From Candidatus Fermentibacterota bacterium (lineage in GTDB: Bacteria; Fermentibacterota; Fermentibacteria; Fermentibacterales; Fermentibacteraceae), in the NCBI GenBank assembly GCA_022703195.1, contig JAKLEF010000063.1, forward strand, positions 1 through 9,344: a stretch of 9,344 nucleotides of DNA. Reading direction: 5' to 3'. Both the position numbers and the translations under genes were made by a program. Below are positions 1-5,663 of this stretch, piece by piece. The first letter of the stretch is position 1. Each line of letters starts with the position of its first letter. Under the pieces are notes generated by a model. It saw only the letters and a list, made by a program, of their open reading frames with translations, had not been told where the DNA came from and searched no databases.

Positions 1-959
1 AGCTGGCGACGTGCCTCTCGCAGATCTACCACGAGCACCTGCTGGGCACGAAGGCCGGCTATGCGAAGTTCGAGTCCTTCCCGGTCTGGAACCTGCCCCT
101 CGACCATCCCGTGAACGCGGCCTACGAAGCGGCCACCGCAGACATAGCCGACTTCAACCTCGTCGATCCGTTCCACCTGAAGGCCACGGGAACCGAGGCG
201 GTCAACTACAACAGGGACGTGGAGGCCTTCCCCCTGCTCCAGAGGGTCTACGAGAAGATCACCGGCAGCACGATCATCTACCGCTCACCCACCGAGATGG
301 GCGTGAACAGGATCGCCGACGGGATAGTGGATGACGGCGCCATCAGGGAGGCCGCGGAGCAGGAGCTGATACGAAGGTACTTCAGGTACAGGTGCGAGTA
401 CGTCTCGGGCCTGGTCGAGAGCACGGCCGTGGCAAAGGCGGAATCCCTCCTCGAACAGTACGGCCTGTCCCCCGAGCGCAGGAGCGTCGTCCTCCCGGCA
501 CGCGAGGAGAAGGGCGGAGCCGCAGGCCGCACGCCGCAGGGCTCGGCCCTCGAGCTCCCCGACGGCAGGATCGTCAGGGGCAGGACCTCCGACCTTATGT
601 CCGCGGCATCCGCCCTGGTGCTCAATGCCTCGAAGGCCCTGTCCGGCCTGCCGAGGGAGATGCACCTCCTGTCGCCCGGGACGATCTCGTCAATCGCCCG
701 GCTGAAGTCGACGATACTCGGCACGCATAACCCGGGGCTCGATCTGGAGGAGGTGCTGATAGCACTCTCCGTCAGCGCCATGACCAGCCCGGCCGCCGAT
801 CTGGCCATGAAATCGCTTTCTTCGCTGAGGGGCTGCGACGCGCACCTGACGTCGCTCCCCAGCGCAGGGGACGGGTCGGGTCTCAGGGAACTCGGTATCA
901 ACGTGACGAGCGACCCCGGCTATCCCTCCGGGAACCTCTGGGCGGGACAGCCGGGGTAG
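1..959 (+). CDS. DUF1846 (UPF0371) family protein, 3' part only
   Basis: This is the C-terminal ~318 residues of a protein whose 5' end lies outside the window; the reading frame is open from base 3. I recognise the DUF1846/UPF0371 family from several conserved blocks: QIYHEHLLGTKAGYAKFESF near the edge, then WNLPLDHPVN, AAYEAATADIADFN, VDPFHL, VNYNRDVEAFPLL, SPTEMGVNRI, ELPDGRIV.G.TSDLM and SLRGCDAHLTSLPS. The family is usually about 500 residues, so roughly the last two thirds are visible. Its biochemical function is not established; structures have been solved but no agreed reaction is known to me. The C-terminus (GYPSGNLWAGQPG) is family-atypical in sequence but in the expected place. The gene converges on the next one, with only 13 bp between the stop codons and no hairpin with a T tract between them. 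The family call is firm; the role is unknown. Confidence 0.93.
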   Translation, partial: LATCLSQIYHEHLLGTKAGYAKFESFPVWNLPLDHPVNAAYEAATADIADFNLVDPFHLKATGTEAVNYNRDVEAFPLLQRVYEKITGSTIIYRSPTEMGVNRIADGIVDDGAIREAAEQELIRRYFRYRCEYVSGLVESTAVAKAESLLEQYGLSPERRSVVLPAREEKGGAAGRTPQGSALELPDGRIVRGRTSDLMSAASALVLNASKALSGLPREMHLLSPGTISSIARLKSTILGTHNPGLDLEEVLIALSVSAMTSPAADLAMKSLSSLRGCDAHLTSLPSAGDGSGLRELGINVTSDPGYPSGNLWAGQPG

Positions 960-972
960 AGCGGAGCGGAGG

Positions 973-1461
973 CTAGAAGTAGAGCCTGGCCCCGATGCCG
1001 CCGTTCAGCCCTAGTTCGGTGTCGGGCACTATGTCCATGACGGGGGCGAGCTGTACGAACATGTCCACCGGCGCCCCCTCGAACGGGTAGCACAGCCCGA
1101 GCGGGATCCTGACGCCGAGAACCACGTCGCCGTCATCGTCGTTCTCGTTCTCGTCGCGGAAGTAGAGCTTGCCGCCCAGGCCGTACGTGAACATCAGCCC
1201 GTCCAGCCCGGAGCCGGAATCCGCGATGTCGAAGGAATGCAGTACATAGTCGCCGGCCAGGAAGAAGCCGCCGTCCCCCTCGAAGGACCAGGCGGCCGCG
1301 AGTTCGAGTGCCGACTTCTGGGAGAGCCAGTTCTTGAGGCACAAACCTGTCGGGTCGCCGGCAACGATCCCGATGCCGAATCCGTCCATCTGGGCCGAAG
1401 CCGGGGCCGGCAGCAGCGCCGCCAGCAGCACGGCCGCGGATAGAGCATGAGCAGACTTCAT
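973..1461 (-). CDS. Secreted, outer-membrane beta-barrel-like protein
   Basis: The 162-residue product begins with a typical signal peptide: MK, a hydrophobic stretch (about residues 6-17) and a likely signal peptidase I site after ASA at residue 23. The mature part alternates polar and hydrophobic residues in short strands rich in Gly and aromatic residues (AWSF, FFLAGDYVLHSF, FTYGLGGKLYF, VVLGVRIPLGL, MDMF-like strands) and ends in GGIGARLYF. A terminal Phe of this kind is common in outer-membrane barrels. It resembles short hypothetical proteins with a G-DPTGL-LK-W motif (residues 35-45) and a RIPLGL-Y-F--APVD motif (118-133). A very acidic loop (residues 103-112) looks surface-exposed. 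Two Cys (41, 124) remain after cleavage. I place the start at the second ATG of the frame (1461) because a strong GGAGGGGGAGG ribosome site abuts it; an ATG at 1488 would add nine residues and has no such site. Transcribed divergently from the S6 operon. Exact function unknown. Confidence 0.8.
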   Translation of the reverse strand: MKSAHALSAAVLLAALLPAPASAQMDGFGIGIVAGDPTGLCLKNWLSQKSALELAAAWSFEGDGGFFLAGDYVLHSFDIADSGSGLDGLMFTYGLGGKLYFRDENENDDDGDVVLGVRIPLGLCYPFEGAPVDMFVQLAPVMDIVPDTELGLNGGIGARLYF

Positions 1462-1501
1462 CCTCCCCCTCCGGGTTGCATAGTCCATGCGATCACGATC
1501 A

Positions 1502-1531
1502 AGTATCTGCCCTGCCCGGATGCCGGGTCAA
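1502..1531 (-). promoter_or_regulatory. Candidate sigma70-type promoter for the barrel-like gene
   Basis: Read on the minus strand, TTGACC (1531 to 1526) is a five-of-six match to a -35 box. It is followed after 18 bp by GATACT (1507 to 1502), a four-of-six match to a -10 box. Transcription would start near 1495, leaving a leader of about 34 nt before the ATG at 1461. The -35 box is one arm of an inverted repeat shared with the opposite promoter. Inferred from pattern only. Confidence 0.4.
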
Positions 1532-1553
1532 CGCCGGGCCGGGCTTGACCCGG
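1523..1553. repeat. Perfect 9-bp inverted repeat spanning both divergent -35 boxes
   Basis: CCGGGTCAA (1523-1531) and TTGACCCGG (1545-1553) are exact reverse complements separated by 13 bp. Each arm contains the -35 hexamer of one of two outward-facing candidate promoters. The repeat could be the binding site of a dimeric regulator. It could also simply reflect two similar -35 elements placed back to back. Note that the inner spacer is itself G+C rich with short GCCGGGC-like repeats. Confidence 0.6.
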
Positions 1554-1573
1554 GGCCGCGCCCCTGCAATAAA
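1545..1573 (+). promoter_or_regulatory. Candidate sigma70-type promoter for the rpsF operon
   Basis: TTGACC (1545-1550) matches the -35 consensus at five of six positions. After an ideal 17-bp spacer comes AATAAA (1568-1573), a four-of-six -10 match and one of the few A/T-rich spots in this region. Transcription would begin at about 1580, giving a leader of about 144 nt ahead of the rpsF start at 1724. It is the best promoter-like pattern upstream of the long + strand gene cluster. Confidence 0.5.
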
Positions 1574-1579
1574 CCCGCT

Positions 1580-1666
1580 GTCGTTTGCCGCGCCTCACGA
1601 TGCGCGGCCGTGGTGATGTGATGCGTCACCCGACCGGAAACGACGCCCACCGCCCGCGTCGCGGGC
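1580..1666 (+). ncRNA. Structured 5' leader of rpsF, possible S6:S18-type autoregulatory element
   Basis: Four helices can be drawn by eye just after the predicted transcription start. An outer helix pairs GTCGTTT (1580-1586) with AAACGAC (1638-1644). It encloses a hairpin GCCGCGC/GCGCGGC (1587-1593 with 1602-1608, loop of 8) and a hairpin GGTGA/TCACC (1612-1616 with 1626-1630), which makes a three-way junction. A separate hairpin GCCCGC/GCGGGC (1652-1657 with 1661-1666) follows. Leaders of rpsF operons in many bacteria bind the S6:S18 complex through a CCG-containing loop. Unpaired CCG is present here at 1608-1610 (partly in the helix) and 1634-1636. That the element is this regulator is inference; the pairing itself is seen. 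Confidence 0.35.
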
Positions 1667-1723
1667 AAGGTATCGCAGTCTCCGGCGGAGCGCATCGGTT
1701 CTCCATTCCCGAGGAGGAATCAT

Positions 1724-2122
1724 TTGCGCAACTACGAGACAGCAGTGATCTTCAGCGCCTCCCTATCCGAGAGCGAACTGGAGCAGGAAGTCTCCAAGGT
1801 CGTCGAGGTCATCGGGAAGGCGAAGGGTACCCACACGGGCACCCAGCACTGGGGCAGGAGGATGCTCACCTTCCCCCTGAAGAAGCAGAACGAGGGCATC
1901 TATTTCTTCTTCCGCTGGACGGGCGGGGAGGAGGTCAGCGCAGCCCTCGACTGGAACCTCAAGATCGACGAGAACTGCCTGCGCCACCTCAATCTGCGCC
2001 TCGACGACAGCCGCGTGACGGCCGGCGAGGACAGGATCTCCGACGAGGCCGCCATGCCCGAGGAGCCGGCCTTCACCGACGACGACTCCGAGGACGAGGC
2101 CGAGCAGGACGCCGAGGAGTAG
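1724..2122 (+). CDS. rpsF: 30S ribosomal protein S6
   Basis: S6 is a protein of the small-subunit platform that binds 16S rRNA together with S18, which is encoded by rpsR three genes downstream. The 132-residue product shows the family N-terminus RNYETAVIF, the mid-region THTGTQHWGRRMLTFPLKK and the aromatic strand EGIYFFFRWTG, followed by the core C-terminal motif near LRHLNLRL. After residue ~103 comes an acidic tail (PEEPAFTDDDSEDEAEQDAEE region), longer than in minimal S6 proteins but a known kind of extension. The start is a TTG preceded by GAGGAGG at 1711-1717, six bases upstream. An ATG further upstream in the leader is in another frame. It is the first gene of the long + strand cluster, lies 7 bp before ssb, and is probably controlled through the structured leader. 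Confidence 0.95.
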   Translation: MRNYETAVIFSASLSESELEQEVSKVVEVIGKAKGTHTGTQHWGRRMLTFPLKKQNEGIYFFFRWTGGEEVSAALDWNLKIDENCLRHLNLRLDDSRVTAGEDRISDEAAMPEEPAFTDDDSEDEAEQDAEE

Positions 2123-2129
2123 GCCGGGC

Positions 2130-2579
2130 ATGAACATCAGAATGCCCAGCATCAACCGCGTCATGATCTCCGGGAACCTCGTCGACGAACCCAGGACAGA
2201 CCTCCTGGAAAACGGCACGCACGTCGCCAATTTCAGGATAGCCAGCAGCCAGTCCTTCCGCGGGAAGGACGGCGAGTGGCACGAGAAGACCTGCTTCGTC
2301 GACGTCGTGGCCTGGAGGAGGACGGCGGAGCTGGTGGCGGAGTATCTGCGCAAGGGGAGCCCGGTGCTGGTCGAGGGTGAACTCCAGACCAGCTCCTGGC
2401 AGGCCTCCGACGGCACGTCGCGGAGCAGGATCGAGATCCTGGCCAGGCGCGTCCAGTTTCTCGAGAAGCCCGGACAGCAGCAGAGAAGCGAACCGGCCGC
2501 CCGCGAGGAGAAGGCCTCGTACACCCCGGCGGACGAACCTCCGGACAGCGAGTCGGAGTATGACGACATCCCGTTCTAG
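2130..2579 (+). CDS. ssb: Single-stranded DNA-binding protein SSB
   Basis: SSB coats single-stranded DNA in replication, repair and recombination and recruits partner enzymes through its C-terminal tip. The 149-residue product has an OB fold in about residues 5-112, with family landmarks INRVMISGNLV, VANFRIASS, CFVDVVAWRRTAELVAEYLRKG, VLVEGELQ and RSRIEILARRVQFL. A polar, disordered linker (113-140) leads to the canonical acidic tip DDIPF (145-149). It sits between rpsF and rpsR, a very common position for ssb. The ATG at 2130 follows GAGGAG at the end of rpsF with about 10 bases of spacing; a second in-frame ATG at 2142 has no ribosome site. It lies 10 bp before a second SSB-like gene, making this an unusual tandem. 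Confidence 0.95.
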   Translation: MNIRMPSINRVMISGNLVDEPRTDLLENGTHVANFRIASSQSFRGKDGEWHEKTCFVDVVAWRRTAELVAEYLRKGSPVLVEGELQTSSWQASDGTSRSRIEILARRVQFLEKPGQQQRSEPAAREEKASYTPADEPPDSESEYDDIPF

Positions 2580-2589
2580 GATGATCTGA

Positions 2590-2937
2590 ATGCAGCCCGG
2601 CCCCGGGCCCCTGCCCCCGGTCCTGAACGTCTTCTTCCTGACGGGACGGGTGCTGTCGAGGCAGAGGCTGAAGATCACCGGCAAGGGCGCCTACCTCGTC
2701 GAATTCGAGATGGCCGCCGGGAGGCCGGTCGGGCCCGACGCCGGACCGGCGCCTACGGATGTCTTCGACATCGAGATCTGGGGGGACGCGGCGAGGGAGA
2801 TGGACAGGTCGCTCCAGGCCGGATCCCAGGTCTACGTCGAGGGCAGGCTCGTGAGCAGGGAGTTCGAGGACAGGGGCGGCATAAGGCACAGGAGAACGGT
2901 GCTCAAGTCGTCCAGGGTCGAGATCCTCGGCGGGTGA
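2590..2937 (+). CDS. Second, short SSB-like OB-fold protein without the acidic tip
   Basis: The 115-residue product aligns by eye with the OB fold of SSB: LNVFFLTGRVLSRQ (residues 12-25) matches INRVMISGNLV. AYLVEFEMA matches VANFRIA. DVFDIEIWGDAAREMDRSLQAGSQVYVEGRLVS matches the SSB VDVVAW-----V---L-KGS-V-VEG-L block. HRRTVLKSSRVEIL matches the last strand. It ends right after the fold (EILGG), with no linker and no DDIPF-type tip, so it should not recruit SSB partners the usual way. Similar small OB proteins act as SSB paralogues or primosomal PriB-like factors; which applies here is not known. An AGGA eight bases before the ATG could serve as ribosome site, and an in-frame ATG-ATC-TGA lies directly upstream of the start. 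Part of the same transcript as ssb and rpsR. Confidence 0.85.
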   Translation: MQPGPGPLPPVLNVFFLTGRVLSRQRLKITGKGAYLVEFEMAAGRPVGPDAGPAPTDVFDIEIWGDAAREMDRSLQAGSQVYVEGRLVSREFEDRGGIRHRRTVLKSSRVEILGG

Positions 2938-2971
2938 CCGCCGGGAGCTCATTCCAGGAAGGAAGGATCCC

Positions 2972-3220
2972 TTGATCAAGAAGAAGCGCACGAACCTGAA
3001 GGTCATGAAGAAGAAGAAGTGCCGTTTCTGCATATCCCCCGAGCTGGTCATCTCCTACAAGAACGAGCGCCTGCTCGGCCGCTATGTGTCGGACAGGGGC
3101 AAGATCGTCCCGCGCAGGGTCTCGGGGAACTGCGCAAGGCATCAGAGGGCTGTCGCCAGGGCGGTCAAGGTTGCCCGCTTCCTGGCGATCATCCCCTATG
3201 TGAGAGAGCATTTCCGGTAG
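2972..3220 (+). CDS. rpsR: 30S ribosomal protein S18
   Basis: S18 is the small-subunit platform protein that pairs with S6. The 82-residue product contains the family signature ISYKNERLLGRYVSDRGKI, followed by VPRRVSGNCARHQR and the C-terminal ARAVKVARFLAIIPYV. It has CRFC (residues 17-20) and CARH (about 54-57), the paired Cys/His motifs of the zinc-binding (C+) type of S18. The start is taken as TTG at 2972 behind GGAAGGA (2961-2967); an internal ATG at 3005 would give a product starting MKKKKCRFC and cannot be excluded. The N-terminus is very basic, as usual. Gene order S6-SSB-S18 is conserved in bacteria, here with an extra SSB-like gene inserted. Confidence 0.95.
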   Translation: MIKKKRTNLKVMKKKKCRFCISPELVISYKNERLLGRYVSDRGKIVPRRVSGNCARHQRAVARAVKVARFLAIIPYVREHFR

Positions 3221-3224
3221 GATC

Positions 3225-3240
3225 CGCCCGAGCGGGGGCG
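3225..3240 (+). other. Short intercistronic hairpin between rpsR and the membrane protein gene
   Basis: CGCCC (3225-3229) can pair with GGGCG (3236-3240) around a six-base loop. There is no following T tract, so it is not a classical terminator. It may only stabilise the mRNA end of rpsR. Weak evidence. Confidence 0.2.
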
Positions 3241-3250
3241 AGGTGGAGAC

Positions 3251-3271
3251 ATGCCCGGATCCCTGGCATGA
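3251..3271 (+). CDS. Six-codon leader ORF overlapping the next start (ATGA)
   Basis: An ATG at 3251 follows AGGTGGAGA (3241-3249), the only ribosome-site-like sequence in this gap. The frame encodes MPGSLA and ends in TGA at 3269-3271. That stop overlaps the ATG (3268) of the membrane protein gene as ATGA. The long gene has no ribosome site of its own at a usable distance. The mini-ORF may therefore load ribosomes that reinitiate on the downstream gene. The geometry is seen; function is inferred and the site may be chance. Confidence 0.35.
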   Translation: MPGSLA

Positions 3272-4101
3272 AGGACGGCCGGGCGCAAGGCGCCCTGAGG
3301 GCGGCGGCGCTCGCCGCCGCCACGGCGGTTCCCGGTCTGCACTTCCTGGCCGGCTCGCTGGCCTCGGCGGCGGTCCGGAGGAGGCCGGTCGCCGGTTCGG
3401 CCGCAGTCGTGGCGGCCTGCATCCTGATGTACTGGCTGGGCGGCCTGGAGGGTGCGCTCTTGTGCATCGCCACGGCCGCAGGGCTGACTGCCGCCTCTTC
3501 GGCGCGCCTGTCCTGGCCGCAATCGAGCTTCGTGACGGCGGCCGCCTGCGTCATCGCAGCCGCAGCCTCCCTGGCGGACGGCCCGGGGATCATGGGGATG
3601 ACGGCTGCCGTGCTCGAACCGCTCGTGCCGGTCTATGCATCGGCGGGGATCCCCGAGAGCCAGGCCCGTTCGGTGATGGATGCACTGGTCTACCTCTCCC
3701 CCGGGACCGGGGCTTTCCAGGTCGTGATCGGTTCGATCCTCGCGGCCAGGCTTGCCGGCCTCGCTGCCGGATCGCGGGATGCGGGCTCCTGGAGGACTCT
3801 GCGCCTGGGCCTGGCCCCGGCATGGTTCCTCATCTGCGCCCTTGCGGCTGCGGTTGCAGGAGACAGGACCGGTACGGACCTGGCAGCCCGTGCTGGGGCC
3901 AACGTCCTCGTCTTCCTCGCGGCCCCCTATGGAGCGGTAGGCCTCGTGATCCTCGGAGAGGCCGTGAGGAGGAAGCCCTTCCTGCTGGCGGCGGGGCTCT
4001 TCCTGGCAGTGGCGGCTACGCCGGTGATCGCGGCGGGGGTGCTCTTGACAGGCATTCTGGACACCTGGCTCGATTTCAGGGCCAGGTTCCCGAAACAATG
4101 A
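3268..4101 (+). CDS. Polytopic membrane protein, DUF2232 (YybS)-like
   Basis: The 277-residue product is almost entirely hydrophobic, with about eight predicted membrane segments: residues ~11-35, 42-58, 59-76, 88-102, 150-168, 180-198, 211-232 and 237-262. A longer polar stretch (~103-150) lies between the fourth and fifth. I assign it to the DUF2232/YybS family on size, topology and especially position. That family is regularly encoded between rpsR and rplI or beside rplI, and its function is unknown. Sequence motifs alone would not prove it. The start at 3268 is the only ATG in frame before the first membrane segment and is overlapped by the stop of a six-codon leader ORF. The frame stays open back into rpsR (to 3019), but that part is a shadow of S18. 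Membrane topology is confident, the family less so. Confidence 0.7.
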   Translation: MKDGRAQGALRAAALAAATAVPGLHFLAGSLASAAVRRRPVAGSAAVVAACILMYWLGGLEGALLCIATAAGLTAASSARLSWPQSSFVTAAACVIAAAASLADGPGIMGMTAAVLEPLVPVYASAGIPESQARSVMDALVYLSPGTGAFQVVIGSILAARLAGLAAGSRDAGSWRTLRLGLAPAWFLICALAAAVAGDRTGTDLAARAGANVLVFLAAPYGAVGLVILGEAVRRKPFLLAAGLFLAVAATPVIAAGVLLTGILDTWLDFRARFPKQ

Positions 4102-4103
4102 AA

Positions 4104-4118
4104 CCGGCCGGAGGCCGG
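4104..4118 (+). other. Strong short hairpin just upstream of rplI
   Basis: CCGGCC (4104-4109) and GGCCGG (4113-4118) form a perfect 6-bp stem with a 3-base loop between the membrane protein stop and the rplI ribosome site. No T tract follows. It could set mRNA processing or isolate rplI translation. Seen in sequence; role unknown. Confidence 0.35.
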
Positions 4119-4132
4119 GACGGGAGTCGGAG

Positions 4133-4585
4133 ATGAAGGTGCTTCTAACGCACAATGTGAAGGACATCGGCAGGTCGGGCGACACGGCCGAGGTCAGCGA
4201 CGGCTACGCCCGCAACTTCCTGTTCCCCAGGAAGCTGGCTGTGCTCGCCCAGGAGGGGAACCTCAAGCTGGCGGCCGACGTGAAGAGGAAGGCTTCCGAG
4301 AGGGATGCGAAGATAGAGGCCCGGTCGCGCGAGCTGGCGGCCAGGCTCGAGGGTGTGGTCTGCACGATCAAGTCGCCTTCCGATCCCTCAGGGAACCTCT
4401 ACGGGAGCGTCACGGACCGCGAGGTCGCGCAGGCGCTCGAGCAGGCCGGCATCCCCGTCGACCGCCGCCAGATCTCCATGGACCAGCACATAAAGAAGGT
4501 CGGCGATCATTCCGTCATGATCAGGATTTCGGGTGCGATCGAGAAGGGCATCACCGTCAGGGTCGTCCCGGGGGAGAATTGCTGA
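4133..4585 (+). CDS. rplI: 50S ribosomal protein L9
   Basis: L9 binds 23S rRNA near the base of the L1 stalk and helps keep the reading frame. The 150-residue product has the usual size and two-domain build. The N-terminal rRNA-binding domain is MKVLLTHNVKDIGRSGDTAEVSDGYARNFLFPRKLA. A long connecting helix follows (about residues 41-75, rich in K, R, E and A). The C-terminal domain contains NLYGSVTDREVAQAL and ends in GITVRVVPGENC. GGGAG at 4122-4126 precedes the ATG by six bases. The stop overlaps the start of tsaD by 7 bp, which suggests translational coupling. It closes the ribosomal part of the cluster. Confidence 0.97.
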   Translation: MKVLLTHNVKDIGRSGDTAEVSDGYARNFLFPRKLAVLAQEGNLKLAADVKRKASERDAKIEARSRELAARLEGVVCTIKSPSDPSGNLYGSVTDREVAQALEQAGIPVDRRQISMDQHIKKVGDHSVMIRISGAIEKGITVRVVPGENC

Positions 4586-5595
4586 CCCTTGCGGTAGAGA
4601 CTTCCTGCGACGACTCCGCCGTGGCCCTGCTCGAGGGCACGAGACCCCTGGCCGAGAAGGTCAGCAGCCAGACGGTACATGCGGGGCTGGGAGGGGTGGT
4701 TCCGGAACTGGCGTCCAGGATGCACCTCGAGGTGCTCCCCGGCCTGGTGGAGAGCCTGCTCGCCGAATCCGGCACCTCCATCCGCGACATCGACACTTTC
4801 GCCGCGACCGCCGGACCGGGTCTGGTGGGCTCCCTTCTGGTCGGCCTCTCGTGGTCGAAGGCGGCAGCCTTCGCCACGGGAGGCCGGTTCCTCGGCATCA
4901 ATCACGTGGCATCGCACCTGTTCATCCACTACGGCGACGAAACTCTCGGCCCGGTTAGCTTCCCCGCGGCCGCTCTCGTCGCTTCCGGCGGACACACGTC
5001 GCTCTTCGTCCTGGAGTCCTGGGACGACTGCCGTTTCGCGGGGGGCACCAGGGACGACGCAGCCGGTGAGGCCTTCGACAAGACGGCCAAGCTGATGGGC
5101 CTGGGATACCCCGGAGGCGCACTGCTCGACAGGCTGGCGGCGGAAGGGGACGCGTCCAGCGCCTCCCTGCCCTCCCCCCTGGACGATCCCGACCTCCCGG
5201 AGTTCAGCTTCAGCGGCCTGAAGACCGCGGTCAGATCCCTGCTGTCGGCGGGGACGAAGCCCGAGGATGTCGCGGCATGCTTCTGCCGGACGGTTTCCTC
5301 CATACTCTCGACAAAGCTCCTGGCACTCGCGGCTTCCGCCCGTGCGAGGACGGTCATGGCAGCAGGCGGGGTCTCGGCCAACAGCTTCCTCCGGGCCGGC
5401 CTCGCCGGGGAGTGCTCCCGGAGGGGGCTGGATCTGCGGCTGCCCGCGCTCCGCTGGACGACGGACAACGCGGTCATGGTCGGCAGGGCCGCGGCGGCGG
5501 CTCTCGAGGCCGATCCATCGGCATGCTCCCCCTTTTCCTGCAATGCATTCGCGAGATGGACGGGAACGCGGCTAGGGCCCCTGGCATGTGCGTGA
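4579..5595 (+). CDS. tsaD: tRNA N6-adenosine threonylcarbamoyltransferase TsaD
   Basis: TsaD transfers the threonylcarbamoyl group from threonylcarbamoyl-AMP to A37 of ANN-decoding tRNAs (t6A), working with TsaB and TsaE, neither of which is encoded in this window. The 338-residue product has the family length and motifs. The nucleotide-binding start is LAVETSCDDSAVAL (residues 4-17), followed by GGVVPELASRMHLE. The metal-binding histidines are in INHVASHLF (H109, H113). Further motifs are SGGHT (136-140), DDAAGEAFDKTAKLMGLGYPGG, EFSFSGLKTAV, AAGGVSANSFLR and TTDNAVM (metal-ligand D296). The start is TTG at 4579, giving the usual two residues before the ETSCD motif; GGGGAG lies only two bases upstream, and the start overlaps the rplI stop, so coupling is likely. 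A hairpin straddles its stop codon. Confidence 0.97.
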   Translation: MLTLAVETSCDDSAVALLEGTRPLAEKVSSQTVHAGLGGVVPELASRMHLEVLPGLVESLLAESGTSIRDIDTFAATAGPGLVGSLLVGLSWSKAAAFATGGRFLGINHVASHLFIHYGDETLGPVSFPAAALVASGGHTSLFVLESWDDCRFAGGTRDDAAGEAFDKTAKLMGLGYPGGALLDRLAAEGDASSASLPSPLDDPDLPEFSFSGLKTAVRSLLSAGTKPEDVAACFCRTVSSILSTKLLALAASARARTVMAAGGVSANSFLRAGLAGECSRRGLDLRLPALRWTTDNAVMVGRAAAAALEADPSACSPFSCNAFARWTGTRLGPLACA

Positions 5596-5617
5596 CCCCG
5601 CTATCCCGCAGGGGGTC
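5594..5617 (+). other. Hairpin straddling the tsaD stop codon
   Basis: GACCCC (5594-5599) pairs perfectly with GGGGTC (5612-5617) across a 12-base loop. The 5' arm starts inside the tsaD TGA. The 68-bp gap to acpS is the longest in the cluster, so this may mark a partial termination or processing point. There is no T tract, and I see no convincing promoter in the rest of the gap. Confidence 0.3.
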
Positions 5618-5663
5618 GGCAGTGGTTATGTTCCGATTCTGGCTTGCCCGTGAGGAGTAGTAG

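Noticed and set aside
960..972. A terminator between the convergent DUF1846 and barrel-like genes.
   Set aside because: The 13-bp gap has no inverted repeat and no T tract.
1680..1690. CTCC/GGAG hairpin near the end of the rpsF leader.
   Set aside because: Only 4 bp with a 3-base loop; too weak to separate from chance.
1585..2133. Long + strand frame beginning in the rpsF leader with TTG.
   Set aside because: It overlaps rpsF in another frame and reads as Arg/Gly/Pro-rich shadow; leader part is better explained by RNA structure.
1763..2569. Minus-strand open frame opposite rpsF and ssb.
   Set aside because: Antisense to two certain genes, with no family motif.
3019..3267. In-frame upstream extension of the membrane protein frame.
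   Set aside because: It lies inside rpsR in another frame and its translation is polar and basic; the membrane protein starts at 3268.
3243..4136. A long + strand frame from GTG 3243 behind the ribosome-like site.
   Set aside because: Gly/Arg-rich shadow running through the membrane protein gene into rplI; the alternative frame has clear membrane segments.
3196..4185. A 329-codon minus-strand open frame opposite the membrane protein gene.
   Set aside because: Shadow of the DUF2232-like gene; Arg/Gly/Pro-rich, no ribosome site or recognisable domain.
5618..5663. TATGTT-like -10 box in the gap before acpS as an internal promoter.
   Set aside because: No acceptable -35 hexamer at 16-18 bp upstream, so a promoter cannot be supported.
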